A DNA stretch of 64,000 bases from Syngnathus acus (taxonomy: Eukaryota; Chordata; Actinopteri; Syngnathiformes; Syngnathidae). A program made the position numbers and the translations under genes. The stretch spans positions 21,674,693 to 21,738,692 of the forward strand of contig NC_051088.1 of the NCBI RefSeq assembly GCF_901709675.1, written 5' to 3'. The notes under the pieces were generated by a model. The model was not told the origin of the DNA and did not search any database. It saw nothing but the letters and a program-made list of their open reading frames with translations. Positions 1-12,200 of this stretch are shown here, one piece after another. Numbering within the stretch: the stretch's first letter is position 1; the number at the start of each line of letters is the position of its first letter.

Positions 1-1860
1 TTGCATACAAAAGTCCTTCCACCAGCGCGAAAAGAATCCGGCCGATGCAATGCGTATTTTCCGTGCGGCCATAGAAAAGCAGAATTGTAAAATATATAAA
101 TATATACGGTCGGTCGGTCGGTCTCTCTCTGCTAAGGTGATCTTTTGCTTCACGCACATTCCGAATAGATGGATGAACTACAAGCAAAGGATCCTCGAGC
201 AGCTAACACGGGTTCATTTTAAGGATGGATCATTTCTCGCATCCCCCTCGGGACCTTTAATGAAAACGATCGCACCGGGAGGCCGACGTGATCCCACAAC
301 TCTTTCGGCGTCTTCCCATCACTCTTTGTTTACTCTCATTGAGCATCTCCCTCCATCTGCACACACACAGCTGCCTCCTCATTACCTCTCTACCTGATAC
401 CCAACCCGGACCCCTTCCCCTTTATTTATTTTTTTTATTTATTCATTTATTTGCCGGCGACGCGGGTTACCACATTTAATATCGCCGCTGAAACATGATT
501 ATTACCTCTTAATGCCAAAATTACGGGGGCATTCTTTTTGTCATCCTCGCCTTTGCGTTTCCCCCGTAGCACCCCGTGGCAGGAACATCTTTATCTCCCC
601 ATGCGCTCGCAGTTTTAAAACCTTTACCCCCGCTGTTTGAAAAATATTTCTCATTTTCCTCCCCCATGGCGTGAAGAAATCCCCATAGGCAAACCATTAG
701 TGATCTTTCTGCCTTTCCCAAACACTTATTACTATCAGCCGCACTCCTTGAGCTGCCTCATTGGCTTTTGGTAAATTATGCAAATAAGGTGATGTAGGAA
801 CATATAGTTTTTTTTCTGCAAGCCCGCAACTTTGCACAGCCTTTTTTTCGCCGAGCAGCCGCCGCGCCATTAAAGTGACGGAGCACGTCAGCAAGATTTA
901 TGCATCGGTGACAAATCGTAATGCCTTCGCCGCTAATTTCCCCCCTTCCGTTTCTTCCACTTCATCTCGGCGCAGGTTGGTTTTGCCTTTTGGGGAGGCC
1001 TCGGCTGGTGACTTCCACTGTATTTTCTTTTCGAGCATCAATCTCACATTTGCGGAGGCAAGCCGAGCGAGACGCTCGCGCGTCGGATGTCATTACGGAA
1101 GAAGTTTTCATTTGGAGAGAGCGCGCAGATGGAGCGGGCTCGTCGTCGCTTTCACTGTCAGGTCTGGACTCTGCCGAGGTCAAAGGTCAAGTGCAATTTC
1201 CAGCTTGTTGGAATCTCGCGCTTGAAAAAGCCAAAGTGGCTTCAGACATCGGCCATAATTGTTGTTTATTTACTTTGACTGAACGGATTAGACCCTACGA
1301 GCACATGCAAATGACAAATCCCTCTTAACCCCGCCCCCCCCCCCTCCAAACGGCAAATACACCTCGGCCCATCATACATTGGGCTCGACCGATGTTATTA
1401 AACGCAACTTTTCCGATTTACTTCCTTCAAAAGGTGCCATTTAAGCAGGCGGCGGGCAGGAAGGAGGCCGCGCCGGGAAGCGAATTACAGGTTGCCAGCA
1501 CTCCGTCTCTACGGAGGAGTGACAGGGCCGTCATTTTGCCGGCGGGGCCACCTCCCGTGTTGTTGTGACAACCGGTCATTACGCTCCACTGAGATGCTCT
1601 CAGCTGCAGGTTTCAGCCCAAATGCAAATGGACACAAATGGGCTCCGACCGAGACCAAGCTAATAACGTCCTTTTCATCAGCTTGCCATTTTTTTTTTTT
1701 CACCCCATTATTCCTGAGCTGTGTAACACACACACACCTTCGCTTGGTTTTCCCCTTTGAGTGTGCAAGTAATGTGGAATGGTTCTGTTCAAAAGATGCT
1801 TTGATACCCACGTTTATTTTATTTTTTTTTCCATAAGGAGTTTGTTGATCAAAATGAAAC
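1..1860. other. Gene-free sequence with POU octamers
   Basis: Moderate-GC unique DNA without a believable exon. Three perfect octamers ATGCAAAT occur at 778-785, 1305-1312 and 1622-1629. A C-run sits at 1331-1344. It may hold a distal enhancer; no coding frame resembles a known protein. Confidence 0.45.
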
Positions 1861-4386
1861 ACTAAGTGTTTACAGTCAGTGTGAAATCTGAGAACATGTC
1901 AAACGTCTTGGCACTGATTACTTTAAATTAAGTGTAGTCGTAATTAAAAAAATATACTACATATTTCATTTAAATTCATTAACTTTCATTTAAAACTTTA
2001 AATTAGGTTTAATCGTAATTTAAAAAAAAAAAATTGCTATCGATATCCAGGGCATACACACAACACCGAAAGTTTTTTTTTTCTCACTTAGTGAATAATT
2101 AGAAGGTGAATTATAATTGTAATAGTTAATTATAATTATGTATAATTATATAAAATAATGTAAAATAATGTAAAATAATTATGTATATTATATCAAATAA
2201 TAGGTAATACGTAAAACATACATTTACAATAAGATGTAGTATCATGTCTCTAGTAATGATTCAAACTTTTTTTTTCCGCTATTTTTAGTTAAGCAGTCTG
2301 TAATTACAGCAAAAAAATATTTTTAATAAACTACTTTTCGCGAATGGCGTTGAGCATTGATGTAAGAAAACAGGTGCACCACACAGCGACCATTTTGAGA
2401 GTCGCTGCATACGGAAACTTTCTCAACAACCGAGCTCAATTTTAGAACGCTTAATTCACATCATGTGATATGCAAAAAAAAAAACAAAAAAACATTCTCG
2501 TGCGTGCTGGAGGGTTTCACCCATCAAAGCATCACCCTTCAAATGAGATCAAACTTGATCCCAAAAAGTAAAAAAGGACAGCGTGGGACGGGTCTCCTCA
2601 AGGGTCTTAAGTCTCAGTCAGCCCACCACAAGAGGCGTGGAATTAAAGAGCACCGAATTATCTTTGTCCAAGCAGGACCCTTTCAAAGGCACACTGAGGA
2701 AAATCCCCGGGAAGAAACAATCTCCCAACAAGGATAATAGCATTTGCGGAATCATCTCGCTGGTCGTGGGGAAGAAGTCCGACTTTTTTTTTTTTCTTCG
2801 CACGGAACAAGCTGCGTGTCCATAAATTACAGCTTCAATTGGATAATTGGATCACTTGCTAGAAGATTAATTGCAGCCATGCGTTCTTTCAGTTTTTTTT
2901 TTTGCTTCATGTGGACCAACGCTGGCATAGATCTGCTTTTCATTAGCGACCGCTAGCTCCCAAAGCAAAGATGACGCTTTACGTGCTGTTTGTTTCCGCG
3001 TTGGATCGGCGCGAACCAGCCACTCGTCAATGTCCTTGAGAACATGACGAGATGTTACTGTAAAGGGAAATTGAGAGGGGGAAATAGGATTTGCGACGTC
3101 TAGGCCAGAATTGATGCTTCCCAGTTGTGCGATAAAGTGCTCCATAATCTAGAAATAGAGTTTCCCTTAAAACACAGCGTTGGAAGCCGCAGGACGTCGA
3201 GAGAGAGGGAGGGAGAAAGCAGAGCTCAAAGCAGGCCTCATAATCTAATAAATTGATTTGCAATATCCTCTGAAACTGTGAACTGATAAACGTAGCTTCT
3301 CATGTCGCCCCGCCTCGTCTACAGCTCGGCTTAATGCGCTGGGAGACAAAGGCGCGGCCCGCTACTTTTGCAAAGTATCGCGCTGGCGCTCATTTGGGCC
3401 GTGCCACTGGTCACCCAAGGATTAAGGACCGCGCCGCTCCTAATCCCGCGCTCTCTGTAACCCAGCTTCGCTATTCTTCCGGCAAAAAGCTGCCGTACAC
3501 CCGAGACGCGGCATTCAACGTAGCCAGCATATAAAGATTATCCTTGGATATGAAGTCCCATGTTCTTGAGTTTGTCGGACAGTTGACGCCAAAACAAACA
3601 ATAGGCCGGTGGCAACGTCGGGCTGTACTTGCAGATTGCGCCCGGGCGCGACACAAAGATGTGCGGACTTTGTCGTGTGAAAGACAAATAGTGCTAATCT
3701 GAGCCTCCGCGGGGGCTTCTAACGTATTTCTAGCGGGAAAGGTTTACCACCCAAGATCGCGCCAGTCGGCAGTGGAAGATGCCACCCTTCCGCACCCCCA
3801 CGCGACAAAAAAAAAAGGAGAGAAACAACAAAATGTGATTTGCGCCCAAATCCTCTGCCATGGCGCCATCTCCTCTTTGGAGAAGCTGAATAGATCTCCC
3901 CAAGGTTTTGTTTTTCTAATGGCTTATTTATCTCCGCCTGCTACATTATCAGACGCTTTGTTGGGTGTACCTGAGACTCCTGTGAGGGATTAGCACGCGG
4001 CTGGCCCAATGTCAAACGCGCCGACAAGACGCTGCTAAGACGAGGAGAAAGACGGCGGCTCGGGGTTTGGCACGGCTGCTTGGACCACACAGACCACCGG
4101 GGACCCCGGCATGCGAAGCGCACGCCGCCGCGTGTACTTAACAAATGTCACTTGACATTGGGAGAGGCTTTAGCCGTGCCCCCCCCCCCACACACCCTCC
4201 TCAGCGGAGGAAAGAGGACTTGCTTCGGATTTGGGCAGTTGGCGGAGCCTATCTCCACACTGGCAGGGCACGCCGGGAATTTAATGGCTGTTTGCCTGCC
4301 GTGGCGGGCGCTTTTCTTCTGCCGCAGACCCACTTGGGCTTCAGTCGGAGTTGCTTTGATGTCACTCACAAAGACAAATATGAAGA

Positions 4387-4388
<2 letters not shown>
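1861..4388. other. Gene-free sequence
   Basis: AT-rich to about 2480 (repeated TAAAATAATG units at about 2150-2185), then mixed unique sequence. No gene, RNA or mobile element was recognised. Confidence 0.5.
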
Positions 4389-4429
<41 letters not shown>

Positions 4430-4430
4430 A
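4389..4430. repeat. (AT)n microsatellite
   Basis: About 17 AT dinucleotides followed by GTATATAA, adjoining the tandem units at 4435. Confidence 0.9.
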
Positions 4431-4434
4431 AAGG

Positions 4435-4486
4435 GTTGTCAGTCAAATTGTAATTGTTTTGTTGTCAGTCTAATTGTAATTGTTTT
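4435..4486 (+). repeat. 26-bp tandem duplication
   Basis: Two copies of a unit starting GTTGTCAGTC and ending TAATTGTTTT, differing at one base. A third partial copy lies at 4724-4743, beyond the inserted element at 4495-4677. Confidence 0.8.
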
Positions 4487-4494
4487 ATTGTATA

Positions 4495-4677
4495 CCATAT
4501 TTTCCAGACTATAAATCTCAGTTTTTTTCATAGTTTGGCTGGGGGTGCGTAAAGTTCCCCCCAAGATGTGACTTGTACTCCAGTGCGACTTACATGGGTT
4601 TTTTTTTCTTCTTTATGATGCATTTTATGACTGGTGCGACTTGTACTCCGGAGTGATTTATAATCCAGAAAATACGG
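4495..4677. mobile_element. MITE-like element, 183 bp, with terminal inverted repeats
   Basis: Ends are CCATATTTTCCAGACTATAA and, on the other strand, CCGTATTTTCTGGATTATAA: about 25 bp of inverted repeat. Both sides are flanked by TGTATA (4489-4494, 4678-4683), a plausible target duplication, though the surroundings are AT-rich. The interior repeats GTGCGACTT. It looks like the dispersed fish family whose ends read TATTTTCCGGACTATAAGTCGCA. It has no coding capacity. Confidence 0.7.
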
Positions 4678-6750
4678 TGTATATGTAATTATATTATATG
4701 TTTATAATTATATATATATTTGGGTTGTCAGTCCATTTGTAATCAGAATTACAATACATGATTTCCATATTTGTACAAATTAAAAGTGAAAAAAGAAAAT
4801 ATAAATAAACCAGGGTTGGGGAAGTCCGGTTCTTGAGACTTGCTGCCCTACCTGTTTTTGAAGTTTCCCTCCTCCATCCCAGTTTGATCATTTGAATCAG
4901 TTGTGTTGGTGGAGGAAAACTTCTAAAAGAAGCAGGACAGCGTGGCCCACCGCCACTTTTTTTTCCTCCTCCTTCCTCTTTGTTGTTCTTGCAAGGCCGA
5001 GTTTGTCTTTCTTCGCAAGCGTTCGAATGTTCCGAGTGAGTGTTTGTGTGTTTTTTGTCAGTGAAAATAACCACACAGCGTTTTGCAAAGGCGATGCGGT
5101 TCTATCTCAGACCGCCGCAGACTGGAGGAGCAATCTAAAATAGTCGCAAACCTGCGTACTTGCAGAGGACAGTCGGGGTGTGTCAAAGCCTAACGCACCA
5201 CTAATAGAACGTTTGACTGCCAAACAATGCAATGCCTGCGCACGCACAAACACAAAAACACACACATACGGAGGGAATAGAGTCTCGTGTCGCCGTCACA
5301 CACCCTCCTACTCCACCTTTGCACACACACACACTCACTGAACTGCAAAGGCTATAATTACAACAATCAGCCATGTTGACTTGACTACGGCGACAAACAA
5401 AATGCTACACGCCGGACATCGATTCACACACTGCGCCGGGTCGCAAGATAGCGACTGTCATGATGGATGGGCTTATGCTTTCCAAGCCACTGGTCATCAT
5501 TGCTTTGGCTCGGAGATGTCCCCCCCCCCCATCCCCATTTCCTGTTCCGTGCTGACCCCCATCAGCCCCGAGACTAGTGCAGACATTCAATCACGGGTGG
5601 GGGGGGGGGGGGGTGCTGCAAGCATGCGTGTGTGTGTGTGCGTGTATAAACACTCCGGGAATTGTCACTTTTGTTAAGCTGACTTAAATAATAAGATACA
5701 CAATGCTAATAATAATGATAATAATAATTCCATGTTCTGGGTGCGGCAGAGATTCAGTGCCCACAACAAAATAAAAGCAAACATTTCTAGCTAATTAATG
5801 AATTAAAATGGTAAACACTACATTTGCTTGATATGAACGCTAAGGAATAAATAAGTTTGTACAACGCAAATGATGACGTTGGTTTCTTGTCGTTTCACAC
5901 TGGCTGTTATTTTTCTCCAAGCGGCGAGAGCAGCGTGGCATTTATTAGCGGTTTTGCTGCTATTATTGCGGCGCCGAGCGTGTTTGCTCGTATTTGTCTG
6001 CTTTTGAGGGCAGACAAGACAAATACGCAGGCAACGACTGTGATATTTGTTTCAATTAGGACACTTATTCCTGGTTGCAATCTATCAAAGTCACCGATGA
6101 TTTCCTCGGCAAAATGAAACGTGAGCGCTCGACTTGATAATCTCGTGCAGCCTCCGAATGAACCCTGTACAAAGATGGGAAAAATGGACATGTAAAAGAA
6201 AAAAAAACGGATGGGGAGGGGGTGTTGGAAATGATAGCTCATTTTGTAATCTCCCAAAGTGGCTATGGATCTTAAAAGTGCTGTATTGAAATAAATCTTC
6301 CTGCTCTTATTTTTAGTGGGAACTTTATTCTGCCATGCTCCCATCCAGCAAGACGTGTAATTTGTATACATGGCCTCTGGTGTTGTTTCAGGCCGCGCTC
6401 CAAAGCCACTCAAAAAAAAGGTATGTAGCTCTGGTGGGGAGAATAAACAGCCACCTCATTCCACTCTCCCACGTCTCGGACGCTCGTCTCCCGACCTCGC
6501 CGGCGTTCCGCTTCCAAAGTAAAGCGGACATAAAACACGGCACTTGGGGGAAATCAAGAGGGAGGAAAGGTCGGGGTGACAAAGTCGCTCCAAAACATTG
6601 AGGTGAAAAGTCGGTCCACTTTCAATGAGACTTTTATTTAAATAAAATTCAACTAAATATTTGAGTTTTGTGAAAATGTTCTCTCACTCAATTCACAACA
6701 AAGTTTGCAGAACTTTTTCACCTTTTGAGAATCAAGGAAAAACAACTCGT

Positions 6751-6854
6751 TTGCTAACTTTGTTATGCTAACATTTTTTGCTAACTTTGTTGTGCTAACA
6801 TCCTTGCAATGAAGGTCAATTATGTTGTGATCGAAGGTCAATTATGTTATGATC
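6751..6854 (+). repeat. Two adjacent short tandem duplications
   Basis: TTGCTAACTTTGTTRTGCTA appears at 6751 and 6778. GAAGGTCAATTATGTTRTGA appears at 6811 and 6833. The copies are nearly identical. Confidence 0.8.
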
Positions 6855-6929
6855 GAAGGGAAATGCAAAGAGGTACTATGGCAAGCCCAAACAGGAAGTG
6901 TTGAAGTGCGAGAAATAAATGTCCCCCAA

Positions 6930-7100
6930 AAATGACACAGCTGTCCATCAACATCCAACCCCTCGGATACGCTTCTGTTTAACTCGAGCTCCCGCATTAA
7001 TCAACGCCCGACACCCGGGACAGTAATACACAGAAGTATGGGCAAAATGACAGAAAATGACATAGCTGTCCATCAACGTCCGACACTCGGATGCAGCGTT
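6930..7100 (+). repeat. Imperfect direct repeat pair
   Basis: The phrase AATGACAYAGCTGTCCATCA followed by ACRTCCRAC and CTCGG occurs at about 6933 and 7056. The sequence between looks like a diverged first copy, so the unit is about 124 bp. Confidence 0.6.
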
Positions 7101-7997
7101 CCCTGGAATGCGAGCTCTCGCTCGAGCCGCCCTTTCACTCTGTCAACAAATATATAAATATGCCATGTTGCAATGGCGTTTGTCCCTATTCGGATCACAG
7201 GTGAGCTGGGGCCTTTCCTACCTGGAAGCCCCGCCCACTTTCTCAATGATGCATCTCTGTGTCCATTTTGTGAGTAACTAAAAAATCACCAAGGCGAACT
7301 TTAAAGCTCTTTACGACCAAATAATGTGTTGGGAAAAAAAATACTGATGTAATTTTTAATATCCGGCTAACACACAACTCTGTTGAAGAGGTTCTTTGGC
7401 GAGAAAATTGTATTTCAAAGTTCCCCAGAGCAGTGAAGCAAGCGACAACAAAGGGAGCAGCCAAGCAGGGTTACTACTTGGAGTTCCTGAAGGTGATCCA
7501 CCTTGACAGCAATGAATGAACTAGTGAAGGTGAGCTTGTCTCGTTTGGACAGCGCAGAAGAGACAAATGACAAATGAATGTGCATATGACTAAGTGGACG
7601 CTAAGTGGAGCTGGCCCTGTTGACAAATGGAGGCTGGCAGCAGCACCTCCACCTGGCCCCTTCTCCGCCGCCGTCAATGTCGTCGGTGTCCGCGAGCTGA
7701 CGGCCAGCGGCCCGCGGCACTCCGCTGCGCCCGGCGACTTGACGGCCAAAATGACAAACACGATTGTCGCACAAGGCTTGGTTAAAAAGATCCTTGACAC
7801 AGGAGACAGCATCGCGGAGGAGGTGAGATAAGGTCGGCGATGTCCGTTGAATTAAAATTTGAAATGATACAAAAACGTGAGGCAACGTGGTTCACTTGGC
7901 AAAGCGATTTACCCTACATTCATCCCATGGAATTTATTGGCAATGACAAATTTAGTCATCAAATACATTTTTTAATAACTGTAATGACAAATAAACA

Positions 7998-8014
7998 CCA
8001 GTAGATGGCAGCGC
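7998..8014 (+). promoter_or_regulatory. CTCF-like motif (+)
   Basis: CCAGTAGATGGCAGCGC matches the core consensus CCASYAGRKGGCRS by eye. Confidence 0.45.
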
Positions 8015-9174
8015 TGCATTTTGGATTTTAGCACAACACCGTTTTTTTAAATGAATATTTAGATTACGAGTGAATCAATCCTATTGAGTTTAATCACAAA
8101 CAATGGATTTGAGATGTGAGCATGGTCACTCAACTCATAAGTCAAGGTAGGTCTGGTTCTGTTTTTGTAAGGACGTCTTCCTGTGGCTGGCCTCACGTGT
8201 CAACGCCTGTACGTCACGTTGACGCCAAGTCTATTTGTGTCACAGCAGCTCAGAGAAGATGTCAGCAAGGAAGCCGTCTCCGGCTCCTCCAGACATCTGC
8301 TGCTACGCACAAGAGGCACGAAGCACCTCCTCGCCGCAGCTACATGATTTTCTCATCAGGTCATTTGACCTCAAATTTGACTTTTGACCTTTATGAAGAA
8401 ATGAACGTGCACGTCGATATATTGTTGATGCATCCGTATGATACATGCAATATTATTACATATTTTATGATCAAACGCTGAGTTTCTTTTTTTCCCATCT
8501 GGGGAGCAAGGTGCGCAGCCTCCTACGCAGAGGAAATGCTGAGAGCCTTTTCCAAACCTCCCACCGATGCAACTGATTGTTCTCCAGATGCCAGTTAATG
8601 GCGCCAATTGAGATTTCAAGAGTTCCCGAACCGCGTGAGGTATTTAACGCGGCTCGCTGTGTCAACGCCGTCTCACTTATTGTTTCCCTTTTGATGGAGT
8701 TTTCTTCAAAGCGTACCTCTTAACGTGCTCAGATCATCCGGCTCGGCCCCCTCGTTTGCACATCCGTCTTTTTTCTTTTTCTCGTTTGCACGCCGAGGTG
8801 CTTTACCTTTAAGAAAAGCCAGATCAGGTTTTATTAAGGGCAAAAGGAAGAAAAAACAGGACGATCTTTCCGAGCGCTAGTCCTCTCCCCGGGAGACTAA
8901 ACAGAACAAGAAATAACATGAGCGCAATGTATTCATGTATGCCCTTTGATGTGCGCGGTGCATCGTCCTGTACCGCCATTAACTATTTAACAGATATATC
9001 ACATTTGTCAAAACTAAAGTGAGCATCCAAGACGAGAGGTTGAGGGAACTGTCGCATCGTTGGAGGAGAGCAAAAAGGCCCAATTACGCCCAATTCCGTT
9101 TCTTTTCTTTTTGAAGTAGAGCACAAACACAAGCGTGTGTGTGTGCGTGCGGGTCTGAACGTGAGCAGGGGGTT

Positions 9175-9176
<2 letters not shown>

Positions 9177-9245
<69 letters not shown>

Positions 9246-9253
9246 CGTGTGTG
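9177..9253 (+). repeat. (GT)n microsatellite
   Basis: Over 30 uninterrupted GT units, ending GCGTGCGTGTGTG. It produces long His/Thr open frames on the minus strand that are not genes. Confidence 0.95.
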
Positions 9254-9277
9254 AGAAGCTGCATGACACATCAACTT

Positions 9278-9292
9278 AGCGCCCTCTAGTGG
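9278..9292 (-). promoter_or_regulatory. CTCF-like motif (-)
   Basis: AGCGCCCTCTAGTGG is the reverse complement of CCACTAGAGGGCGCT, a good match to the CTCF core. Confidence 0.45.
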
Positions 9293-9299
9293 CTATTAT

Positions 9300-12200
9300 A
9301 CACACAATCTGATTCCAAATAAAACCAAACCATGCTACATTTATCAAGTACCACAGCCACGTCATTTTTAATAAAAAATATGATTTTGTACATTTGGCTA
9401 CTGCTGTGAGTGAAGAAAATATTCCTACATTGCAATACAACTTTTGTTCCTATAGGTCAAACAAATTCAAAAAAGAAAAACAACTGGGTAGGCCTATCTC
9501 CAGTTTTCTGCAGTGGAAAAAGAATTTGTTTTCAAAGTGTCAGGCTGCCCTCAGACGTGCCTGTTAACGCTCTGGAGACGTCCCCGCAAAGAAAAGCCAA
9601 AGTACAGGCATCAAACGATGAAAAGAAGAAGAGGAGGGGGGGGCAGCATTGGAAAGGGAACATGGGTCCTATTCAGCGGGTAATATCTGGCAATTAATCA
9701 CTTGATTAATATGCCCTTAAACACACAATGTGACAGTGACAAATCTTGTTCACACGTTTGCGATCCCGAAAACGATAATTATCCAATGAAAGTCTCATTT
9801 GTCAAACACGGGCAGAGAAGCAGAGCTCCCGCTTCAGTCTGTAGTGTCACCGTTTTTTTAATTTGACTCGTGTATTTTTACACAGGCACTCACGGTCACT
9901 CCTCAAGCAAGTACACTGATCCCTTACATTACATAAATTAACACAAAAGGCGGAGCATCTGGTTTTTTGGTTGTTTTTTTTTAAACATTCTGCCATTTGT
10001 TGGTTTCCACAGTAACTTTCCCAAGTTGTTGCCTAGAAACCACAAGTTGGATATATTTAAGTAGATCCACAAATATTTTCTATCAGCCCAGTGATCTCTC
10101 AAATGTGCTCGCAGCTAACAAGGATGATACAGTCAAATCCAGCTGTGAATATAATAATAAAAACACATGATTATGCCGCCAGCAAGTCGTGTGTCGGGAT
10201 GACCCAAAACCACATTCAGAACCTGCGGCCAGCGTGATGGACTTTAGCTATCGATGAGCTTTCATTGCTCATTTCTTTTCATACAGTAGAGATTCCACTC
10301 ATCGCCTGTTTTTTTTTTTTTTTTTTCCCTTGCTCGAGCTAATTCTGTTGTGACCCAATTTCCTCATTTGCAACAGATTCAAATGTAGTTCAGCATAAAA
10401 GTAGGGGGGGGAAAAGAGATAAACAAAACCTAAAAAAGGATAAAAAGATCTCTCTGATTTTCAGTTGGAACCTTCAGTGAGAGTCCGGGGGGAAAATCCT
10501 GCTAGGGAGAAGATTGCTATGGACACTAATAATGCAGAGATTATCCTCCCCCATGATGAAAGGTTTATGCGGCCACCTCATTTAGACATGCTGATATTCA
10601 ATATTAAAGCAGAGGAAGGACTCTTGGTCCACATCAAAAAGCCTTCATCCCTTTTACTGCAAACTACTCACCATCCACATCTTTATTTATAACACCGTAA
10701 ATTAAATGGCCACAAAAAAACAGGCTTTTCGTTGAAGGAAAATAAGCACATGTGTAAATTCCAACAGCAAAATGACCTCAAAGCCTCATTTCCATTCCCC
10801 GTTCCCAAAGTTGTGCGACATGTGACAGCCTCGCTTGACAGCGGCTTGAAGTGTGGCCGTCAGCCGGGCCGTGACAGCGTCTCTTCGGTGTGACGCGCGC
10901 AGATGAAGGGCTGAGGGCCCGGCCCGGTGCGTCGCCTGGTCGGGCCGGGGCCTGGGAGAGCTCGGCTTGCACGGCTCCCCTGGCACTCCCCTAATGAGCT
11001 CCCGACGTGCAGCGACATCACACGCGCTCCCAGACGCGGCCAACCAGGGAGCAGTATGCGCATATCAATACGCAGCACGCGCAGCCATGCCTCGGCATAC
11101 AGACACGGTCCGAGACACCCGGTACCGCCAGGCCCATGCTAAATTGGTGCAAACACACGCAAAGGATGTGTCACCTGAGAGTATAAGCGAGAATGTTGGC
11201 GAGATCTTTATCGCCGTGTCACGGCGCCACATACTGATGATTACCAAATACAAGTTCCTTGTCGGGAAAAAACCTTTCTGGCAGGAAAAGAAAAGAGCAA
11301 ACGATATCATGTTTGCAGCCCATTTGCTCTGATGATATTGTAATAAGATGCCTCACAATAGAGTGGCAATGGAAAATGTAATTACATGCATTAGTTTATG
11401 TAAGCGCTGGTGCCGTCACAGATCCATCAGTTTTTCAGAGCTCATCTGCAAGACCATGCATCACTGTCAGCGCTACTTTGATTGGAGCTTCATTGGTTAG
11501 CATCGTTTAAAAATAAAAAATAAAAACAATGCCACATCACGTTTACTTAGGCAGAGAAGTTATGACGTAAAAAATGGTGAGATGGATCTCTATATTATGC
11601 CATGTGTGGCAGGCTCTTCCTGCTAATGGAGAGATGAGAATGCTGTAACAGCTTGTCAACCCAAAGCTGACAACTATTCAGTTGCTTCCATTTTCAGTTC
11701 AGATGCCCAATAAAATGTGACTCATTATTTTGTGTGTGTTTTTTTAGTACAACACAAACAAATGTAAGTTGTTATTTTAGGCTTCTAACATGCAAAATGA
11801 AAAAGGCAGGACGCTTTGTTTTGAATGTCGAGAGGTTTGGTGGAAATACGTCAAACACCCTTCCGTTATACGATTAGCTAAACGGTATCAAGGACAAACG
11901 TTTTGGGAACTGGCTAACGAGAAAGATATGCTGCCGCTGCGGTTTGACCGATGCCGTTGTTTTCAATTCGTGCACGTCCACGCGGAACGATAACCGGCAT
12001 GTGGTCTAGTCGGTGGTTGAACGAAATAAAGATATTCCCAGCGGAGTTGCGACTCCTCCTAAAAGTACAACCTGAGACATTTGCTGACCTCTGACCTCTC
12101 AAGGTGATTCACTTTCCTCCACCGGCACGAACAACAACACAGGAGAAACTCGTCGGCTTTCAAACACAACACAAAATCGTCTCTATATTTTTTTTTTTCG

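Larger units (their letters stand above)
4744..9120. other. Gene-free sequence
   Basis: Unique DNA with short runs (poly-C at 5521, poly-G at about 5600-5614, a small GT tract at 5628), two tandem-duplicated patches at 6751-6854, a direct repeat pair near 6930 and 7055, and a GC-rich exon-like block at 7590-7830. No recognisable gene. Confidence 0.45.

Noticed and set aside
9014-9274. Three overlapping minus-strand frames rich in His/Thr
   Set aside because: They are translations of the GT microsatellite.
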